Assembly: GCF_008086615.1 (NCBI RefSeq) | Contig: NZ_RXYB01000006.1 | Span: 1-64,000, forward strand | Direction of reading: 5' to 3' | Length of the DNA: 64,000 nt | Origin: Acetobacterium tundrae | Lineage (GTDB): Bacteria; Bacillota; Clostridia; Eubacteriales; Eubacteriaceae | Shown here: positions 1 to 8,046 of the stretch, one piece after another | How positions within the stretch are numbered: the first letter of the stretch is position 1 | Layout: each line of letters begins with the position of its first letter | The notes under the pieces: model-generated | What the model was told of the DNA's origin: nothing | Databases searched by the model: none | The model's input: only the letters and a program-made list of their open reading frames with translations | Position numbers and translations under genes: made by a program

Positions 1-856
1 CAGCCGTATAGGCCTGAATTCCGTCGTCCAGCTGGTCCGTTCCCGCCGCCAGGGTCTGGGCTCCGGTATTCAACTGGGCCGAACCGCTTTTAAGGGTGCT
101 GAGGCCGGTATTGAAATCAGAGAATTTTGAAGCAAACTGCGCGGTTCCGGACTGCAGGGTCTGGGATCCGTCGGCCAGGGTTTGGGTTCCATCCGCCAGC
201 GTCTGAGTGCCATCCGCCAGCGTCTGCGAACCATTCGCCACGGTCTGGGATCCGGATGCCAACGTCCGGGACCCGTCCACCAGCTGGGACGATCCATCCG
301 ACAGTTGTGTCAGCCCATCATTCAAAGTTCCCAATTGTCCGGGAACTTCGGCCACCTGATCCGTTAAATGATTGACAATTTCCGCAGCGATATTTTCTCT
401 GAGACCGGTTTCCATTTGCAGGACGGCCCGGCTTAAAATCTGACTGGCCAAATAATTGCGCTTTTCATTTGCCGAGAACGTAATGGTTGCCGTCTGTTTG
501 GTTTTATCGGCCGCCGAAGCGATATCGCTGGAAAAATTACTGGGAATACTAATCATTGCATAGTATTTTGTTCCCTCCGTATTGATGGTGGCATCTGTTT
601 CATTGGTGACAATATAATCAAATGAACCGTCATCCTTTAATTGATCAACAAATTCATTCCCCAGATTTCGTTGTTCATTATTGATGAGGGCCCCTGAATC
701 ATTGTTGACAACCGCAATGGGTAAACTTTCAAGTTTTGAATAAGGATCCCAAAAGGCACTGAGGTAGAAATAACTATACATAAGAGGTATGATGATAACC
801 CCGATAATGACAGCGATCCGTTGAATATTCCGTTTAGTCATACTTTTTTTGTTCAT
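1..856 (-). CDS. YhgE/Pip family membrane protein, N-terminal part (runs off the window)
   Basis: Read by eye on the minus strand from an ATG at 854-856; the frame stays open to the window edge, so about 285 residues of the N-terminal part are visible. A membrane segment at about residues 12-30 is followed by the family hallmark AFWDPYSKL and then SLPIAVVNNDSG. From about residue 185 there is a run of seven-residue repeats of the form x-Q-T-L-A-D-G, which is the coiled periplasm-like region of YhgE/Pip proteins. These proteins resemble the permease part of ABC-2 exporters and phage infection protein Pip, and in some Firmicutes relate to type VII secretion. The start has an upstream GGAG (complement of ctcc at 862-865). 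The family call is strong; the function is not known from this sequence. Confidence 0.85.
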   Translation of the reverse strand, partial: MNKKSMTKRNIQRIAVIIGVIIIPLMYSYFYLSAFWDPYSKLESLPIAVVNNDSGALINNEQRNLGNEFVDQLKDDGSFDYIVTNETDATINTEGTKYYAMISIPSNFSSDIASAADKTKQTATITFSANEKRNYLASQILSRAVLQMETGLRENIAAEIVNHLTDQVAEVPGQLGTLNDGLTQLSDGSSQLVDGSRTLASGSQTVANGSQTLADGTQTLADGTQTLADGSQTLQSGTAQFASKFSDFNTGLSTLKSGSAQLNTGAQTLAAGTDQLDDGIQAYTA

Positions 857-958
857 AACCGACTCCTTTTCTTTTGCTTCATGCAGCATCATTTTCATTT
901 TATTGTGGCAGACTATTAATTTTAAAATAGTGAATTGTTTTTCTGGATTAAGCGGCGT

Positions 959-1534
959 TTAAAGAATAATGATAATCGCTAAAATGGTGCAAAGAAGAGA
1001 AACTGCGGCTCCTAGTAAAAGCTCTTTCAATGTATGTCGGCCAATTTTCATTCTTGCCCAAAATACGATTGGTAATAACAGCAGAAAAAGCCAGCTGAAA
1101 TTTCCGAAAAAATAAATGCAAACAACAACTGGTCCCATCACACCACAGGCATGACCGCTCGCTTTTATTTTCAAAATTTTATTGACAAAGGTCAAAATCA
1201 ATCCGGAAAGAAAATAACTGATGTAGATCATCAAATACTGGATTGGTGCTTTAGCAATGAAAGCACTTATCAGACCCAGTGTGTAGCCTAAAATGACAAA
1301 GATAAAGGCGAGCTTTCGTTGCCCGTCTCGGCCCTTATCCTTAAATTTCGGCAGGAACTTTTGTAAAGGATAAGCTAGAATCGGGATGAAGGCAAAGCAA
1401 ATAACGGCAAGTAAATAATTTGTCAGATTCTGAAAATGACCACTATCGGCGAAATACAAAAAGCTGAACATACAAAAAGACATTATTGGAGCAATGGTGA
1501 TAATACTTATAATTTTTGCGGCTTTCGCTTTCAT
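959..1534 (-). CDS. PAP2-superfamily-like integral membrane protein
   Basis: 191 residues, almost entirely hydrophobic with five to six membrane segments. Near residue 128 it has KASGHACG, matching the SGH core of PAP2 phosphatase motif 2. Near residue 163 it has ARMKIGRHTLKE, matching the R...H core of motif 3. PAP2 enzymes hydrolyse lipid phosphates at the outer membrane face. The first KxxxxxxRP motif is not clear, so catalytic activity is uncertain. The start codon overlaps the stop of a 41-codon ORF upstream (ATGA), so the two are likely co-transcribed and coupled. The nearest downstream gene on this strand is the YhgE-like protein. Confidence 0.7.
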   Translation of the reverse strand: MKAKAAKIISIITIAPIMSFCMFSFLYFADSGHFQNLTNYLLAVICFAFIPILAYPLQKFLPKFKDKGRDGQRKLAFIFVILGYTLGLISAFIAKAPIQYLMIYISYFLSGLILTFVNKILKIKASGHACGVMGPVVVCIYFFGNFSWLFLLLLPIVFWARMKIGRHTLKELLLGAAVSLLCTILAIIIIL

Positions 1535-1656
1535 CTTAATTCCTCTCGTGCTAAGGTTAATCCGATTTCGTATCGGCTCATTTGCTTGCTGCTTGTTTGA
1601 TCTAGCTTAAAATCTTTCGCGTTTATAGAATCCATTTCAATTTCAAAACACATCAT
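1531..1656 (-). CDS. 41-residue hypothetical protein coupled to the PAP2-like gene
   Basis: A short ORF starts at ATG 1654-1656 after a strong AAAGGAGTG ribosome site (1661-1669 complement) and ends in a TGA that overlaps the ATG of the PAP2-like gene. It is acidic, begins MMCFEIEMDS and ends ALAREELR-like (TLAREELR). I do not recognise a family. The site strength, the ATGA overlap and a good promoter just upstream argue that it is translated. It could be a leader peptide, or the remaining stub of a small regulator that once used the inverted repeat in its promoter. Confidence 0.5.
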   Translation of the reverse strand: MMCFEIEMDSINAKDFKLDQTSSKQMSRYEIGLTLAREELR

Positions 1657-1692
1657 ATTCACTCCTTTATTTAGGGTGCCATTCCATCCTAT

Positions 1693-1709
1693 CTAGTAAT
1701 TGATACTAG
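1693..1709. promoter_or_regulatory. Operator-like inverted repeat CTAGTA-N5-TACTAG
   Basis: A perfect 6-base inverted repeat with a 5-base spacer touches the -10 element of the minus-strand promoter and its expected transcription start. This is the usual geometry of a repressor site. The regulator is unknown. Confidence 0.45.
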
Positions 1710-1736
1710 TTTAGCACTATGTACATAACATGTCAA
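1708..1736 (-). promoter_or_regulatory. Sigma-A type promoter for the 41-residue ORF/PAP2 operon
   Basis: On the minus strand TTGACA (1731-1736) and TAAACT (1708-1713) are separated by exactly 17 bases, about 50 bases before the start codon of the 41-residue ORF. Confidence 0.6.
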
Positions 1737-1752
1737 CAATATAATAATATTA

Positions 1753-1781
1753 TTGAATAGTATTGAAAACCATGATATGAT
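1753..1781 (+). promoter_or_regulatory. Promoter for the DUF1836 gene
   Basis: TTGAAT (1753-1758) and TATGAT (1776-1781) are separated by 17 bases, 30 bases ahead of the ATG at 1811. Confidence 0.5.
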
Positions 1782-1810
1782 TAAAAAAAATCAAAGAAAG
1801 GCGTTAAAAA

Positions 1811-2362
1811 ATGAAATCTATATCATCGGATATATTAAACTTTCATTGTCCGCGATGGAATGAGCTTCCGGAAATTGATTTATATATGGATCAAGTGGTG
1901 AGTATATTAGAAAAGAATTGTTCCCTTTTTACAGAAAATGAGGGCGAAAAGATTATCACCGCAACGATGATCAATAATTATGTGAAACATAAGATCATCG
2001 CGCCGCCGGTAAAAAGACGCTATAATCAAACCCATCTGGCCTATCTATTTGTCGTTTGTATAATGAAACGAATTTTAAGCATTTCAGAAATCGGTGATCT
2101 GATCTCCTATTTGATCAATGTTTATTCGATCGAAGATGCTTACGATTTGTTTTGTGAAGAATTAGAATTTGCAATTAAGATCGTTTTTGCTCCAAATCAA
2201 AAAGTAAATCCCATAATAGCCGAGACAACACATCAACTGGCCCTTTTAGAAGCAGTCGTATTGGCCTTTGCTAATAAACTATATTTTCAGAATGAAATAA
2301 AAAAACTGGCGATTGATTCAACAGAAGCAAAGAAAATAACAGTTATTAAAACGGAAAACTAA
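1811..2362 (+). CDS. DUF1836 domain-containing protein
   Basis: 183 residues. The segment LPEIDLYMDQVVSILE followed by TATMINNYVKHKIIAPPVKRRY is the diagnostic core of DUF1836, a Firmicutes family. The MINNYVKxxII...PPVKRRY part resembles the MerR-type DNA-recognition helix and wing, so a DNA-binding role is plausible. The rest is helical (residues 75-175). An AAAGG site stands 10 bases before the ATG. It is a single gene between divergent promoters, with no clue to a regulon. The family call is firm; the function is inferred. Confidence 0.85.
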   Translation: MKSISSDILNFHCPRWNELPEIDLYMDQVVSILEKNCSLFTENEGEKIITATMINNYVKHKIIAPPVKRRYNQTHLAYLFVVCIMKRILSISEIGDLISYLINVYSIEDAYDLFCEELEFAIKIVFAPNQKVNPIIAETTHQLALLEAVVLAFANKLYFQNEIKKLAIDSTEAKKITVIKTEN

Positions 2363-2487
2363 ATCAAAACAGTTTAGGTGATGCAATCCCGACTTATACA
2401 AATGAACGTAGGTTTTGTCGATGGCCCAAGCAAGGTCATGCGTTTATAAAGTGGATTATCGGATTAGTTTCATATATAATATAAATT

Positions 2488-4644
2488 ATGAAGAATTATG
2501 AAGAATTTAAAAAATCGTATCAGTTCCAATTAAATAAACAGCAGGAAAAAGCCGTTATTCGCACCAAAGGGCAGAGTTTATTACTGGCCGTGCCGGGGAG
2601 TGGAAAAACAACCGTTATTATCTGTCGAATTGCCTATCTGTTAATGGTTGAAAAAATTGACCCCGGGGAGATTCTGACACTAACCTTTAGTCGCATGGGA
2701 GCCCGGGATTTAAAACAACGCTATCAAAACATGTTTAGCAAAAACCAGGCCGAAACCCTTCAGTTCAGTACGATCCACAGCTTTGCCCTTTCGGTCATCA
2801 GGCAATATGAACGGTCTTACCGGCGTCAGGCTTACACGGTGCTGGGAAATACCAGCCCGGTGATTAAAGACCTTTATCGGGAATTGTTTCAGGCCTTTCC
2901 CGGAGAAATAGAGCTGGGAGAAATCAGTCAGCGCATCGGATTTTGCAAAAATATGCTGTTAACCACAAAAGAAATCAAGCTGCTGCCGCCAATGGAGATT
3001 GACTTTATTAAAATATATGAAGCCTACGAAGCCTATAAGCTGACCGCGCATTTAATGGATTTTGATGATATCCTAAAATACGCATGGGGACTATTGAAAA
3101 AATATCCGGAGCTGCTGACCTTCTTTCAAAATAAGTATAATTACATACATTTGGACGAAGCCCAGGATACCTCGAAGATTCAATTTAAAATCATTGAGCT
3201 TTTGGCCGGCAAAAACGGCAACCTTTTCATGGTCGGGGATGAGGATCAAAGCATCTACGGATTTCGGGGGGCTTTTCCGGAGTCTTTATTGTCTTTTAAA
3301 GAGACATGGCCCCAGGGAGAGGTTCTTTTAATGGAAACAAATTATCGGAGCACCCGGCAAATTGTTGAAAAAGCCAATGCGTTTATTAAGCTCAATCATG
3401 AGCGCTATAAAAAAGAAATGGACACGCCAAATGGCGTGGGAATTCCGATCATTCGCGAATGGGTAAAATCCAGTGAAGATCAATACAAACTTATTATCGA
3501 ATCCATTAAACACGAAGGAAAAGAAACCGCCGTGCTTTATCGGAACAACGAGTCAGCGATTCCGCTGGTGGATCTCCTGGACGGCGAAAAGATACCCTAT
3601 CAAATAAAAGAACACAGTCCCCAGTTTTTCACCCATTTTATGATCAAAGACATTCAGCTGTTTTATCAATTTGCTTGTTATCCAACCGATCCAGACTTGT
3701 TTGCACAAATGTATTACAAAATGGATGCGGCAATTTCCAAGGAAACCGTGGCGCAGCTGAAAAAGCATCTGGGGCTAAACCAGAATGTCTTTGATGCCTT
3801 GATCACCATGAGCAGAAAACGACCATGGCAGATTGAACGCTTTAAGGAATTAAAGGACGGTTTTCAGCGGCTTAAGACATCAAATCCGCAAAATGGAATC
3901 CGGATGATTTTAGATGATCTGGGTTATCGCTCCTATTTAAATTTTAGAATCAGTTCCGGCCAATCGGAAGAAAACATTGAGCAGAAACTTTCGGTGTTAA
4001 AAATACTGGGCGGCCGGGTCGCTAATTTTCAGGATTTTTTCACCAAACTCGATCTTTTGGAAGAAAAACTGAAAGAGCCACAAACGCAAAATGACAAAAA
4101 GCCAAGAGTTACCCTCTCCACCCTGCATTCAAGTAAGGGCCTGGAGTTTGAAAAGGTCTTTATTATCGATGCAACCGAAGGTCAGCTGCCCAGTGTGTCA
4201 TCAGCCCCGGAAGATGAGAAGCAATATGCGGAGGAAGTTCGCCTTTTTTATGTTGGGGCAACCCGGGCGAAGAAAGAGCTGATTTTTCTTTGCGTCAAAT
4301 CAAAACAAAATGCCATTAAACCATCTCCCTTTATTACTTACTTAATTGATGGGCTGCCAAAGAAAAAACCGCATTCCGGTAAACCTGCGGCTGGATCAAA
4401 AAATCAGTCGGCTCAAAGCGTTTTTAATCCGGGCATTAAATGGCAGGATTATACCGGAACACAAGAAGAAAATGCGGACATGGATCTTTCGGCTTATCAA
4501 AAGGGCACGATCGTGACCCATCAACGATTTGGAAAAGGAACGATCGTGGAAAAAAACGGCGCTTTTGCAACGATTCAATTTGAAAAAGCGGGAGAAAAGA
4601 AAATGAATCTGGTTATTTGTATCACCAACGGGGTTATTAAATAA
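2488..4644 (+). CDS. UvrD/PcrA-family ATP-dependent DNA helicase with C-terminal Tudor-like domain
   Basis: 718 residues of superfamily 1A helicase. Motif I is VPGSGKTT (about residue 36), motif II DEAQD (about 224), motif III GDEDQSIYGFRGA (about 250), motif IV ETNYRS, motif V STLHSSKGLEFEKVF (about 547) and motif VI YVGATRA (about 592). After a linker, the last 50 residues (GTIVTHQRFGKGTIVEK...) match the Tudor-like tail that lets PcrA bind RNA polymerase. At 718 residues it is close to PcrA size, but the GDEDQSIYGFRGA form is typical of the second UvrD paralogue of Clostridia rather than PcrA itself. No clear ribosome site precedes the ATG, and a TATAAT lies only 8 bases before it, so a very short leader or a different start is possible. 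Confidence 0.9.
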   Translation: MKNYEEFKKSYQFQLNKQQEKAVIRTKGQSLLLAVPGSGKTTVIICRIAYLLMVEKIDPGEILTLTFSRMGARDLKQRYQNMFSKNQAETLQFSTIHSFALSVIRQYERSYRRQAYTVLGNTSPVIKDLYRELFQAFPGEIELGEISQRIGFCKNMLLTTKEIKLLPPMEIDFIKIYEAYEAYKLTAHLMDFDDILKYAWGLLKKYPELLTFFQNKYNYIHLDEAQDTSKIQFKIIELLAGKNGNLFMVGDEDQSIYGFRGAFPESLLSFKETWPQGEVLLMETNYRSTRQIVEKANAFIKLNHERYKKEMDTPNGVGIPIIREWVKSSEDQYKLIIESIKHEGKETAVLYRNNESAIPLVDLLDGEKIPYQIKEHSPQFFTHFMIKDIQLFYQFACYPTDPDLFAQMYYKMDAAISKETVAQLKKHLGLNQNVFDALITMSRKRPWQIERFKELKDGFQRLKTSNPQNGIRMILDDLGYRSYLNFRISSGQSEENIEQKLSVLKILGGRVANFQDFFTKLDLLEEKLKEPQTQNDKKPRVTLSTLHSSKGLEFEKVFIIDATEGQLPSVSSAPEDEKQYAEEVRLFYVGATRAKKELIFLCVKSKQNAIKPSPFITYLIDGLPKKKPHSGKPAAGSKNQSAQSVFNPGIKWQDYTGTQEENADMDLSAYQKGTIVTHQRFGKGTIVEKNGAFATIQFEKAGEKKMNLVICITNGVIK

Positions 4645-4653
4645 ATGATTCGC

Positions 4654-4682
4654 TTGACAAAGATAAAAATAAACGCTATACT
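4654..4682 (+). promoter_or_regulatory. Promoter of the T-box leader
   Basis: TTGACA (4654-4659) and TATACT (4677-4682) are spaced by 17 bases, immediately before the T-box RNA. It starts 10 bases after the stop codon of the helicase. Confidence 0.75.
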
Positions 4683-4700
4683 CAGAAAAAAAGTAAACCT

Positions 4701-4969
4701 GTGAAGGTGGAGTAAAATCTTTAGCGCACTCAAAGAGAGTCAGGAACGGTGAAAACCTGACAGCAAGCGGATTGATATAATGGGCACCGGAGGGTGTGAG
4801 GAAAGGGCCTGGCCTGAGTATTTCACGACGTTTCATCAACGTTAATAGATGACAAATGTGGCAGCATTTGGATAGACTTGAGAGCGCAGATTGCGAACAA
4901 AGGTGGTACCGTGGGTTAATATGACTCATCCTTTTATTGTTTTATACAATAGCAGGATGAGTCTTTTTT
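4701..4969 (+). promoter_or_regulatory. T-box riboswitch controlling paaK (specifier probably UGG, Trp)
   Basis: The antiterminator T-box sequence AAGGTGGTACCGTG is at 4900-4913. Stem I shows the conserved AGAGAG (4734-4739) and GGTGAAAACCTG (4748-4759) elements. The base of stem I can pair GGTG (4706-4709) with CACC (4785-4788), with the specifier-loop AGTA at 4711-4714. In this fold the trinucleotide before the closing purine and CACC is TGG (4781-4783), so tryptophan is the best reading; ATG one base earlier is the alternative. A terminator closes the leader. A T-box senses uncharged tRNA, so paaK would be induced when the cognate amino acid is short. The T-box call is very firm; the specifier is inference. 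Confidence 0.92.
4923..4969 (+). terminator. Regulated intrinsic terminator of the T-box leader
   Basis: GACTCATCC (4923-4931) pairs with GGATGAGTC (4955-4963) and is followed by six T. The stem is an alternative to the antiterminator that contains the T-box sequence. Confidence 0.9.
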
Positions 4970-4996
4970 GATATTGGGAGAAAGAGGTAAAGACGG

Positions 4997-6235
4997 ATGG
5001 AAATAACAGAAACACTGAGAAATTTACAGGAATTAATAAAACGGTTAGAGCATAAAAGTTCGTTTTATCAACAAAAATTCAAAGATGCAGGGATTGCTGC
5101 GGATGATATAAAAACCATGGAGGATTTTGAAAAACTGCCATTTACGGACAAGGGCGATTTGAGAAAAGCCTATCCATTAGGGCTTCAAGCCGTACCGGAC
5201 AGCGAAGTTGTTCGCATTCATTCATCCTCGGGAACCACCGGTATGCCGGTCATTATCCCCTATACAGCCAAGGATGTCGAAGATTGGGCAATCATGTTCA
5301 GCCGCTGCTATGCCTATGCTGGAATGACCAAGGAAGATCGCATTCAAATAACTCCGGGATATGGTCTCTGGACCGCCGGAATCGGCTTTCAGGCCGGAGC
5401 CGAAAAAATGGGTGCCATGGCCATTCCCATGGGACCGGGGAATACCCAAAAGCAATTGCAGATGATGGCTGATCTGAAAACCACGGTGTTGGCTTCAACT
5501 TCTTCCTATGCTTTGCTGTTAGCAGAAGAAGTCGCCAAACAAAACCTGGCAGACAAACTGCATTTAAAGAAGGGCATCATCGGTTCTGAGCGGTGGGGTG
5601 AAAAAATGCGCAACCGCATCGCCGATGAATTTGGAATCGAGATTTTTGACATTTACGGATTGACCGAAATCTATGGTCCGGGAATTTCCATTGATTGCAG
5701 TGAGCATCACGGGATGCACTATTGGACGGATTATCTTTATTTTGAAATTATCGACCCGGAAACGCTCAAACCGGTGCCACTGGGGAGCTATGGAGAACTG
5801 GTTATTTCCACGCTGAAAAAGGAAGGGGCACCGCTATTGCGATATCGGACCCATGACATTACCAGATTTATTCCCGGTCCCTGTCCCTGCGGTTCGCCTT
5901 ATCCCCGGCATGACCGCATTGTCGGCAGAACCGATGATATGGTTAAGGTCAAGGGCGTGAATATTTATCCGGGACAGATCGATGAGCTGTTAAAAAAAGT
6001 CGATGGCGTCAGCAGCGAGTATTTAGCTACCGTTGATCACAAAGACGGCAAGGATTGGGTGTTTTTGAATTTCGAAATCAAGGACGGATATAACAAGCAG
6101 AGTACGGAAAATGAAGTGAAACGGCAATTTAAATCACAGGTTGGCTTAAGCATTATTCCGGTGGCAAGTCCGATGGGATTCTTGCCTCGATCCGAGAAGA
6201 AAAGTGTCCGAATCATCGACAATCGTTTTGCCTGA
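4997..6235 (+). CDS. paaK: Phenylacetate-CoA ligase (AMP-forming)
   Basis: 412 residues of the short PaaK type in the adenylate-forming superfamily. The phosphate-binding loop is SSSGTTGMPVI (about residue 77), the A5 motif YGLTEIYGPG (about 222), the A7/A8 region DMVKVKGVNIYP (about 314) and the C-terminal PaaK domain ends in KKSVRI. It activates phenylacetate, or a related arylacetate such as indoleacetate, to the CoA thioester. In anaerobes PaaK often works beside indolepyruvate ferredoxin oxidoreductase in aromatic amino acid metabolism. Here it is alone downstream of a T-box, so arylacetate salvage into aromatic amino acids is a reasonable inference. A GAGAAAGAGG ribosome site precedes the ATG. 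Confidence 0.92.
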   Translation: MEITETLRNLQELIKRLEHKSSFYQQKFKDAGIAADDIKTMEDFEKLPFTDKGDLRKAYPLGLQAVPDSEVVRIHSSSGTTGMPVIIPYTAKDVEDWAIMFSRCYAYAGMTKEDRIQITPGYGLWTAGIGFQAGAEKMGAMAIPMGPGNTQKQLQMMADLKTTVLASTSSYALLLAEEVAKQNLADKLHLKKGIIGSERWGEKMRNRIADEFGIEIFDIYGLTEIYGPGISIDCSEHHGMHYWTDYLYFEIIDPETLKPVPLGSYGELVISTLKKEGAPLLRYRTHDITRFIPGPCPCGSPYPRHDRIVGRTDDMVKVKGVNIYPGQIDELLKKVDGVSSEYLATVDHKDGKDWVFLNFEIKDGYNKQSTENEVKRQFKSQVGLSIIPVASPMGFLPRSEKKSVRIIDNRFA

Positions 6236-6289
6236 TCGATGGTTTGGTAGAAGCTGATTAAGATAGTTTCGATATTTTGTATTCATAAA

Positions 6290-6318
6290 TTGATTTTTTA
6301 TTCTGAATTGTATATAAT
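6290..6318 (+). promoter_or_regulatory. Promoter for the DUF6440 gene
   Basis: TTGATT (6290-6295) and TATAAT (6313-6318) are separated by 17 bases, followed by GAGGAG ahead of the ATG at 6359. Confidence 0.6.
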
Positions 6319-6358
6319 AGAAAAAGCCTACTTGATTTAAGAGGAGAAAAGGATAGAA

Positions 6359-6553
6359 ATGAAAGAAAAAAAGCAAAAGAAAAATCGATTTAAAATCGTG
6401 GTTAATGAATCCACTGGAGAAACATCTGGATGTAAGATCATCGAAGATACAGAAACCGGAATTAATTATTTATACCATTACGACAATTTCGGCGGCGGAC
6501 TCACGGTACTGATCGATGAGGACGGGGAACCCGTAGTTGCCCCTGAAAAATAA
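6359..6553 (+). CDS. DUF6440 family small protein
   Basis: 64 residues. After a lysine-rich start it reads RFKIVVNESTG, then GCKIIEDTETGINYLYH and NFGGGLTVLIDEDGEPV, which is the pattern of the DUF6440 family: small single-domain beta-rich proteins common in Clostridia and Lactobacillales. It forms a monocistronic unit with its own promoter and a strong terminator. Function unknown. Confidence 0.8.
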   Translation: MKEKKQKKNRFKIVVNESTGETSGCKIIEDTETGINYLYHYDNFGGGLTVLIDEDGEPVVAPEK

Positions 6554-6562
6554 ATAGAAAAA

Positions 6563-6597
6563 ACTCTGAAAAAGGTTTCTTTTTCAGAGTTTTTTTA
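6563..6597 (+). terminator. Intrinsic terminator after the DUF6440 gene
   Basis: An 11-bp perfect stem (6563-6573 with 6580-6590) and a 6-base loop are followed by six T. Confidence 0.9.
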
Positions 6598-6603
6598 TTG
6601 CTT

Positions 6604-6664
6604 GGCGGGTTGCCACTTACCCGGTAAGACGCGGTGAACTGCCGAGACGGGGAAGCGTGGCTTT
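6604..6664 (+). other. Unassigned GC-rich, foldable segment upstream of eno
   Basis: A compact GC-rich island lies in otherwise AT-rich spacer. GCCA (6612-6615) can pair with TGGC (6658-6661), enclosing a perfect CTTAC-CCG-GTAAG hairpin (6616-6628) and a CGG...CCG hairpin (6632-6644). It sits 77 bases before the enolase start. It does not match a riboswitch I can name. It may be a structured leader or a small RNA; no clear promoter precedes it. Confidence 0.3.
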
Positions 6665-6722
6665 TTACAGTTGAAAAAGTTTAAGTCATTAAATTAGGTG
6701 TATATAGTAAAATAGAAAGTAA

Positions 6723-8030
<1,308 letters not shown>

Positions 8031-8046
8031 CAAGAAGGAAGTGAAA

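Noticed and set aside
60-330. Tandem 21-base repeats as a CRISPR-like or satellite array
   Set aside because: They are the seven-codon coding repeats of the YhgE/Pip protein and there are no unique spacers.
127-375. Two plus-strand open frames of 60-80 codons at the left end
   Set aside because: They are shadows of the repeat region of the YhgE/Pip gene on the minus strand and have repetitive, proline-rich translations without ribosome sites.
4673-4929. 177-codon minus-strand ORF across the T-box
   Set aside because: It runs through a well-defined RNA leader and a helicase end on the other strand; coding is not credible.
6604-6664. Fluoride (crcB) riboswitch before enolase
   Set aside because: The context is suggestive, but the conserved fluoride-aptamer sequence is not there; kept only as an unassigned structure.
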